From NCBI GenBank assembly GCA_016932755.1, contig JAFGCE010000009.1, positions 1 to 17,340 of the forward strand: a stretch of DNA of 17,340 nucleotides, given 5' to 3'. Each line of letters begins with the position of its first letter. Position 1 is the stretch's first letter. Both the position numbers and the translations under genes were made by a program. Shown here one piece after another: positions 13,485 through 17,340 of this stretch. The notes under the pieces are model-generated. The model did no database searches, was not told the origin of the DNA, and worked only from the letters and a program-made list of their open reading frames with translations. Origin of the DNA: Candidatus Woesearchaeota archaeon. Lineage in GTDB: Archaea > Nanobdellota > Nanobdellia > Woesearchaeales > JAGWAF01.

Positions 13485-14792
13485 TTATTTGACCTTGTAG
13501 ATTCTAACTTTTGCGTCCTGGTTTTCCACGACAATCTGGTATGCTTCTGCGCATCTCTTGTTTGTCTCTGCCAGCGCTCTAGCATGCAAATCTGCCAAAG
13601 CATTCTGCCTTTCTTTTCCGTCTTTGCCTTTTATTTTCTGCGTAAAGCTTCCGTCAAGGAAATATCCCCTTGCGTGGATTTCTTCAGGAGTTACATTATC
13701 TCCAAGTATGACTATATCATCAACTGAAGCCGGAACAACAAGCTGGTTTTTTTGTGTCTGGAAGTTTTGCCTGTAATCTTCAGAAATTTCAGCCTGCTTT
13801 TCTTGCTTTTGCTCACCTGCACCTTCATCATCCAGAAGGTATTCGCCCAAGTGGACAGCGCCGACTCCTGCAGCAAACATAGCTACACCAACTCCCAAAA
13901 TAGCCCAAGCTGCTTTGCTTGTTCTTTTTTCTGTTCTGTTTATAATGTCTTGAGAAACGATATCTTGATAAACGCATTCTGCAAGATTATCAAATGCATT
14001 CATGTTAATGTATGCTTTGTCTGCTCTGCCTTTAAGATAGTTTGATACTACAAAGCAAACACTTCTTTCAATTTCTTCTCTTTCATTTTCTCCATTTCTA
14101 TATTTAGGACTGAGTCTGGTTATACGTCTCTGCATTACCTTGTCAAAAATTTCTTTTTCAGCTTCTTCCCTTGGGCGAAGCTCAGGAATTCTTATTTCTT
14201 TGTATTCTGGTTCAGGTTCTGCAGTAACATCTTCAAATTCATCTTCTGGGTCGCTAGGAGGACTATGTGTCTGTTCTACAACATCTGTTATGTCTGCACC
14301 TTCGGGTGGGGCGCCTGCTGGCTCTCCAGCAACTTCAGCTAGCTCTACTGGCTCGCCTTCTTCTGCTGGGGCTTCGCCTGGCTGTTTTCCTGCTTCAGGC
14401 ACTGCAGCGCTTTCCTCAGGTGGATGAAACTGTCCTAACAAGTTCTGATAAACTTCCCTTCTCGCTTCGCCAAGCTGGGCAGGAGCAAAACCAAGAACAG
14501 GGTCTATCTGGCCTCCATCAATGTATGACTGCAGAATCCTATCAGCTTCTCCCCTTACAGCAGCTGCATCCCCGCATAAATCAGGAGCGTTAGCAACAAT
14601 TTCTTCTATAGCTGCCGCTTTTGTATAAGTTTGTATGCCTTCTCCTGCAGATTCTCCAGCCGGAGCTTCTGTTCCGCTGGCATGTACAGCAGCTTCTCCT
14701 TCATCTAAAACAGAAAATTGTTCCAGCTCTCCATCTTTAGGCGGTTCAGGTTGATCATTAGGTGTGCTAGGTTCTTGCGGATTTTCACTCAT
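13485..14792 (-). CDS. Single-pass membrane protein of unknown family with an internal duplication
   Basis: A 435-residue protein with no recognised family. From the N-terminus: an acidic Pro/Glu-rich segment (1-55); a predicted helical unit A (57-121) ending EARREVYQNLLGQ; a Pro/Glu/Ala-rich, probably disordered linker (122-208); a helical unit B (209-282) ending LAECVYQDIVSQ, which resembles unit A; a basic stretch (KRTSK, 289-293); one membrane helix (294-316, rich in Ala/Gly/Val); and a C-terminal domain of about 120 residues (317-435). With basic residues before the helix and DDEGAGE after it, the positive-inside rule puts units A and B in the cytoplasm and the C-terminal domain outside. 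The start is set by GGGGGA (14801-14806) upstream of the ATG. It stands alone, opposed to both neighbours. Whether it is structural, adhesive or scaffolding is not readable. Confidence 0.75.
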   Translation of the reverse strand: MSENPQEPSTPNDQPEPPKDGELEQFSVLDEGEAAVHASGTEAPAGESAGEGIQTYTKAAAIEEIVANAPDLCGDAAAVRGEADRILQSYIDGGQIDPVLGFAPAQLGEARREVYQNLLGQFHPPEESAAVPEAGKQPGEAPAEEGEPVELAEVAGEPAGAPPEGADITDVVEQTHSPPSDPEDEFEDVTAEPEPEYKEIRIPELRPREEAEKEIFDKVMQRRITRLSPKYRNGENEREEIERSVCFVVSNYLKGRADKAYINMNAFDNLAECVYQDIVSQDIINRTEKRTSKAAWAILGVGVAMFAAGVGAVHLGEYLLDDEGAGEQKQEKQAEISEDYRQNFQTQKNQLVVPASVDDIVILGDNVTPEEIHARGYFLDGSFTQKIKGKDGKERQNALADLHARALAETNKRCAEAYQIVVENQDAKVRIYKVK

Positions 14793-14800
14793 TTTTATAT

Positions 14801-14860
14801 TCCCCCGTTTATTGATTAGAAAATTTATCTAAAAAGCCGGAATGTTTGGTGATTTATAAA
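14801..14860 (-). promoter_or_regulatory. Shine-Dalgarno and possible TATA box for the 435-residue membrane protein
   Basis: On the minus strand GGGGGA (14806-14801) lies about eight bases before the ATG at 14792. Two TATA candidates precede it: TTTATAAA at 14853-14860, which fits the local consensus better, and a weaker TTTTTAGAT at about 14827-14835. Confidence 0.45.
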
Positions 14861-14869
14861 CCTTTCGGT

Positions 14870-14905
14870 GTAGTGCTACTTTAAAGTAGCGAAGACTTAT
14901 GCTAC
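14870..14905. repeat. 16-bp perfect palindrome with flanking half-sites between divergent promoters
   Basis: GCTACTTTAAAGTAGC (14875-14890) is a perfect palindrome. GTAG at 14870-14873 pairs with the left CTAC, and another GCTAC occurs at 14901-14905, five bases before the cysS TATA box. The block of GTAGC/GCTAC half-sites looks like a regulator-binding site; an RNA hairpin is unlikely because it lies upstream of the predicted cysS start of transcription. Confidence 0.5.
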
Positions 14906-14909
14906 AATA

Positions 14910-14919
14910 TTTAAATATA
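14910..14919 (+). promoter_or_regulatory. TATA box for cysS (leaderless)
   Basis: TTTAAATATA is centred about 26 nt before ATG 14940, and the intervening bases contain no Shine-Dalgarno, so the mRNA should start at or next to the ATG. Confidence 0.6.
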
Positions 14920-14939
14920 ACGGGCATTTCTTATGCTCT

Positions 14940-16337
14940 ATGCTTAGGTTTTACAACACATTAACAAGAAAAAAGGAAGAATTCAAGCCTTTGAAAAAGA
15001 ATGAGGCAAAGATGTACAGCTGCGGCCCTACTGTCTATAACTATGTTCACATAGGAAACTTAAGGGCTTATGTATTTGTTGATTTGCTGAGAAAATACCT
15101 GAAATACAAGGGATATAAGCTGACTCATGTCATGAACATAACAGATGTTGACGACAAGACAATAAGGGACAGCAAAAAAGAAGGCAAGACGCTTAAAGAG
15201 TTCACAGAGTTCTACACAAAGGCTTTCCTTAAAGACTTAAAGACGCTGAACATAGAAAAAGCAGACATAATGCCACACGCAACACAGGAAATTGAAGGCA
15301 TGGTGGCTTTGGTAAAAAAGCTTCTTGAAAAAGGATTTGCATACAAAACAGATGACGGAATTTATTTCAGCATTTCAAAATTCAAGAATTATGGAAAACT
15401 GGCAAAGCTTGACTTGGAGCAGTTAAAAGCAGGAGCATCCGGAAGGGTAAAGGCAGACGAATATGACAAGGAGAATGCGCATGACTTTGTGCTTTGGAAA
15501 TTCTGGGATGCTGACGACGGAGACGTTTTCTGGGAAACAGAAATAGGAAAAGGAAGGCCTGGCTGGCATATTGAGTGCTCTGTCATGTCTTCAAAATACC
15601 TCGGGCAGCCTTTTGACATACACACAGGAGGGGTTGACCTGATTTTCCCCCACCACACAAACGAGATAGCCCAGTCAGAGGCAGCTGAAGGGAAAAAATT
15701 CGTAAACTGCTGGATTCACAACGCACATTTGATTGTAAACGGCGAAAAAATGTCAAAATCCCTTGGAAACTTCTACACTTTGAGGGACCTGCTTGAAAAA
15801 GGATACAATCCCATGGCAATAAGATACGAGCTTCTGGCAACCCATTACAGGCAGAAGCTTGATTTTAGGGAGGATAACCTGAAGAAAATACCTGCAACTT
15901 TGCAGAAGTTTTATGATTTCTTTGCAAAGCTTGGCGAAGCAAAGCCCGGGAAGAAAAGCGCGGAAGTTGCAAAGCTGGTCAGCGAAACAAAAGCAAAGTT
16001 TGAGGAAGCATTGGACGACGACCTGAATATTTCGCCTGCGCTTGCGGCAATATTTGAGTTCATGACATCTGTAAACAAAATAATGGACACAATAAGCGCT
16101 GGAGATGCTGAAAAGATAAAAAAATTAATGCTTGATTTTGATTCTGTGCTTGGTATAATGCAGGCTGAAGAAACAGAAATCCCTGAAGAAGTAAGGCAGC
16201 TTGCAGAAAAAAGGATTGAGGCAAGAAAAAAGAAGGATTGGGAGCTTTCTGACAAATTGAGGGATGAAATAAAATCAAAAGGGTTTACTGTTGAGGACAC
16301 AAAGGAAGGATACAGGCTGAAGAAGTCCCAGCAGTAG
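14940..16337 (+). CDS. cysS: Cysteinyl-tRNA synthetase
   Basis: Charges tRNA-Cys with cysteine using ATP. The 465-residue class I synthetase is complete. The zinc that selects cysteine should be bound by Cys28 (YSCGPTVY), Cys213 (HIECS), His238 and Glu242 (FPHHTNE). The class I signatures are HIGN (37-40) and KMSKS (270-274). NITDVDDKTI (66-75), GRPGWHIECS and THYRQKLDF (301-309) are also standard. The C-terminal tRNA-binding region ends with the usual helical segment (IEARKKKDWELSDKLRDEIK). Having CysS means the organism need not rely on the SepRS/SepCysS route to Cys-tRNA found in many methanogens. It has a leaderless promoter with a palindrome just upstream; the methylase gene follows after 15 bases. 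Confidence 0.97.
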   Translation: MLRFYNTLTRKKEEFKPLKKNEAKMYSCGPTVYNYVHIGNLRAYVFVDLLRKYLKYKGYKLTHVMNITDVDDKTIRDSKKEGKTLKEFTEFYTKAFLKDLKTLNIEKADIMPHATQEIEGMVALVKKLLEKGFAYKTDDGIYFSISKFKNYGKLAKLDLEQLKAGASGRVKADEYDKENAHDFVLWKFWDADDGDVFWETEIGKGRPGWHIECSVMSSKYLGQPFDIHTGGVDLIFPHHTNEIAQSEAAEGKKFVNCWIHNAHLIVNGEKMSKSLGNFYTLRDLLEKGYNPMAIRYELLATHYRQKLDFREDNLKKIPATLQKFYDFFAKLGEAKPGKKSAEVAKLVSETKAKFEEALDDDLNISPALAAIFEFMTSVNKIMDTISAGDAEKIKKLMLDFDSVLGIMQAEETEIPEEVRQLAEKRIEARKKKDWELSDKLRDEIKSKGFTVEDTKEGYRLKKSQQ

Positions 16338-16352
16338 CTGAAGGGGTTTAGA

Positions 16353-17165
16353 TTGGCAGAAAAAAAATTTTTCATTGAAAGATACAGGAAACTTGGATGG
16401 GAATTCTCAGAGCAGGAAATAAAGCAGGCAATAAGGGTCAACACAGTTAAAATTTCCAAGGAAAGCCTGAAGAAAAGGCTTTTTTCCCTCGGGGTCAAAA
16501 CAGCGGACATAAGTTTTGTGAAAGACGGTCTGTTTATTGAAAAGTCGCATTTCAGCGTCGGCTCTGCTGTCGAGTACCTGCTTGGCTATTATTACATACA
16601 GGAGGCTGCTTCACAGTTTGCATCAGAGCTTCTTAATCCCACAGAAAAAGATATTGTTTTGGACTGCTGCGCAGCTCCAGGAGGAAAAACAACACATCTT
16701 TCGCAGTTAATGAAAAACCAGGGGGTTGTTGTTGCGCTGGACAAAAAAAGCCAGAGGCTTATTGCCCTGAAAAACAATATTGAGAGGATGGGGTGCAGGA
16801 ATGTTGTTGTTTACAACCAGGATGCGCTTAAAGCTTCTTCGCTCGGCATTAAGTTTGACAAAATACTTTTGGACGCCCCATGCTCAGGGAACCCAACACA
16901 GCAGGATGACTGGTTTGACAGGAGGGATTTGGACGGAATAAGGGGAAATGCAGAAAACCAGAGGAAGCTTCTGAAGGCATGCTATGATGCGCTTAAGCCT
17001 GGAGGGGTGCTTGTTTACGCAACATGCTCGCTTGAGCCTGAAGAAAATGAGGAAAACATTGAATGGTTCTCAAAAAATTTCAAGGTAAATCTGGTAACGC
17101 AAAAAAGATTCTGGCCTTCAAGGGAAACCCAGGGTTTTTTTGCAGCTAAATTGGTGAAAACATGA
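16353..17165 (+). CDS. tRNA/rRNA cytosine-C5 methyltransferase (NOL1/NOP2/Sun family, archaeal Trm4-like)
   Basis: Methylates C5 of cytosine in tRNA or rRNA using SAM. The 270-residue protein has a short N-terminal RNA-binding region (RVNTVKIS, 28-35), then EAASQFASELL, the SAM site LDCCAAPGGKTTHLSQLM (103-120), Asp130 in VALDKKSQR, DAPCSGN (174-180, Cys177 for product release), ATCSLEPEENE (223-233, Cys225 nucleophile) and the terminal RFWPSRETQGFFAAKL. Length and layout match the short archaeal enzymes such as MJ0026/Trm4 rather than forms with a PUA domain. The start is TTG behind AAGGGG (16341-16346); no ATG is in frame nearby. The stop overlaps the next ATG (ATGA). Whether the target is tRNA (C48/C49) or rRNA cannot be decided here. 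Confidence 0.9.
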   Translation: MAEKKFFIERYRKLGWEFSEQEIKQAIRVNTVKISKESLKKRLFSLGVKTADISFVKDGLFIEKSHFSVGSAVEYLLGYYYIQEAASQFASELLNPTEKDIVLDCCAAPGGKTTHLSQLMKNQGVVVALDKKSQRLIALKNNIERMGCRNVVVYNQDALKASSLGIKFDKILLDAPCSGNPTQQDDWFDRRDLDGIRGNAENQRKLLKACYDALKPGGVLVYATCSLEPEENEENIEWFSKNFKVNLVTQKRFWPSRETQGFFAAKLVKT

Positions 17166-17340
17166 AAATATTAGAGCATTTTTTGATACAATTCGGGATT
17201 AAGGGATTTGGCAGCGGGCCTGGCGCTTTTTTTGTAGAAGACAACAAATATTTTTTGGTGACAAAAGAGATTGAAAGCATTATCAAAAAAACAAAAAAGC
17301 CTTTCTATGCAGGAACTTATCTCGGCAGGGCAAGGGGGAA
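17162..17340 (+). CDS. NIP7/PUA-like RNA-binding protein (partial, N-terminus only)
   Basis: Begins at an ATG overlapping the stop of the methyltransferase gene and runs off the window after 59 codons. The visible part, GIKGFGSGPGAFF, then KYFLVTKEIESII, then KKPFYAGTYLGRARGK, resembles the segment leading into the PUA-like domain of NIP7 and of the C-terminal region of some rRNA m5C methylases, where (A)G-x-x-(L/I)G is conserved. The four-base overlap suggests it supplies an RNA-binding module in trans to the methylase. The call is based on a short stretch and is tentative. Confidence 0.55.
   Translation, partial: MKILEHFLIQFGIKGFGSGPGAFFVEDNKYFLVTKEIESIIKKTKKPFYAGTYLGRARG

Noticed and set aside
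14140..14427. Ser/Gly-rich reading frame on the plus strand
   Set aside because: It is the complement of the Pro/Glu/Ala-rich linker of the minus-strand membrane protein, which has a proper start, membrane helix and terminator.
15911..16510. 199-residue reading frame on the minus strand
   Set aside because: It is antisense to the clearly coding cysS and methyltransferase genes, is Ser/Phe-rich as expected for the complement of Lys/Glu codons, and has no start signals.
1..17340. tRNA, rRNA, CRISPR array, insertion sequence or integrase
   Set aside because: The intergenic gaps are short and contain no tRNA T-arm pattern, no regularly spaced repeats and no transposase-like coding; none could be supported.

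Overview
The window reads as archaeal chromosome, most likely from a small-genome DPANN-type lineage such as Woesearchaeota or Pacearchaeota. The archaeal assignment rests on Nop5 plus fibrillarin (box C/D sRNP proteins), the secF-secD order without SecA, an archaeal-type UMP kinase, a four-subunit pyruvate:ferredoxin oxidoreductase, an S-layer-like lipoprotein, and TATA-type promoters (TTTAAATA or TTTATATA) placed 25-28 nt before start codons. The DPANN placement is inferred from compact genes and overlaps and was not tested by phylogeny. There is no rRNA, tRNA, CRISPR array, IS element or integrase, and no gene-free stretch longer than about 150 nt.

Layout. (1) 1-664, minus: a ComEC-type metallo-beta-lactamase-fold lipoprotein, cut by the window edge. 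(2) 778-1585: a strong promoter, a 14-residue CxxC/hexalysine micro-ORF, a T-rich tract, a 48-residue charged mini-protein and an M50 membrane protease. (3) 1638-3350: CTP synthase on its own promoter. (4) 3405-7755: a tight operon of secF, secD, two half-size EamA/SMR-type transporters and UMP kinase. (5) 7742-8062, minus: a small zinc-ribbon protein whose 3' end overlaps the UMP kinase gene. (6) 8164-11203: porG-porD-porA-porB, the complete pyruvate:ferredoxin oxidoreductase. (7) 11245-13449: nop5, an S-layer-like lipoprotein and flpA. (8) 13485-14792, minus: a 435-residue single-pass membrane protein not recognised as any family. (9) 14940 to the end: cysS, a tRNA/rRNA m5C methyltransferase, and the start of a NIP7/PUA-like gene.

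The genes serve nucleotide synthesis (PyrG, PyrH), protein export (SecDF), pyruvate oxidation, and RNA modification and translation (Nop5, fibrillarin, CysS, m5C methylase with a PUA partner). Two initiation styles are visible: apparently leaderless first genes (pyrG, porG, cysS, probably nop5), and Shine-Dalgarno starts for genes inside operons and for the micro-ORF.

The most unusual points are the Shine-Dalgarno-equipped micro-ORF followed by T-tracts; a Nop5 lacking the N-terminal fibrillarin-binding domain although fibrillarin is encoded nearby; a CTP synthase with Cys in place of the glutaminase-triad Glu; a SecF with a coiled-coil extension of about 115 residues; an oppositely charge-biased transporter pair; and the unrecognised 435-residue protein with an apparent internal duplication.
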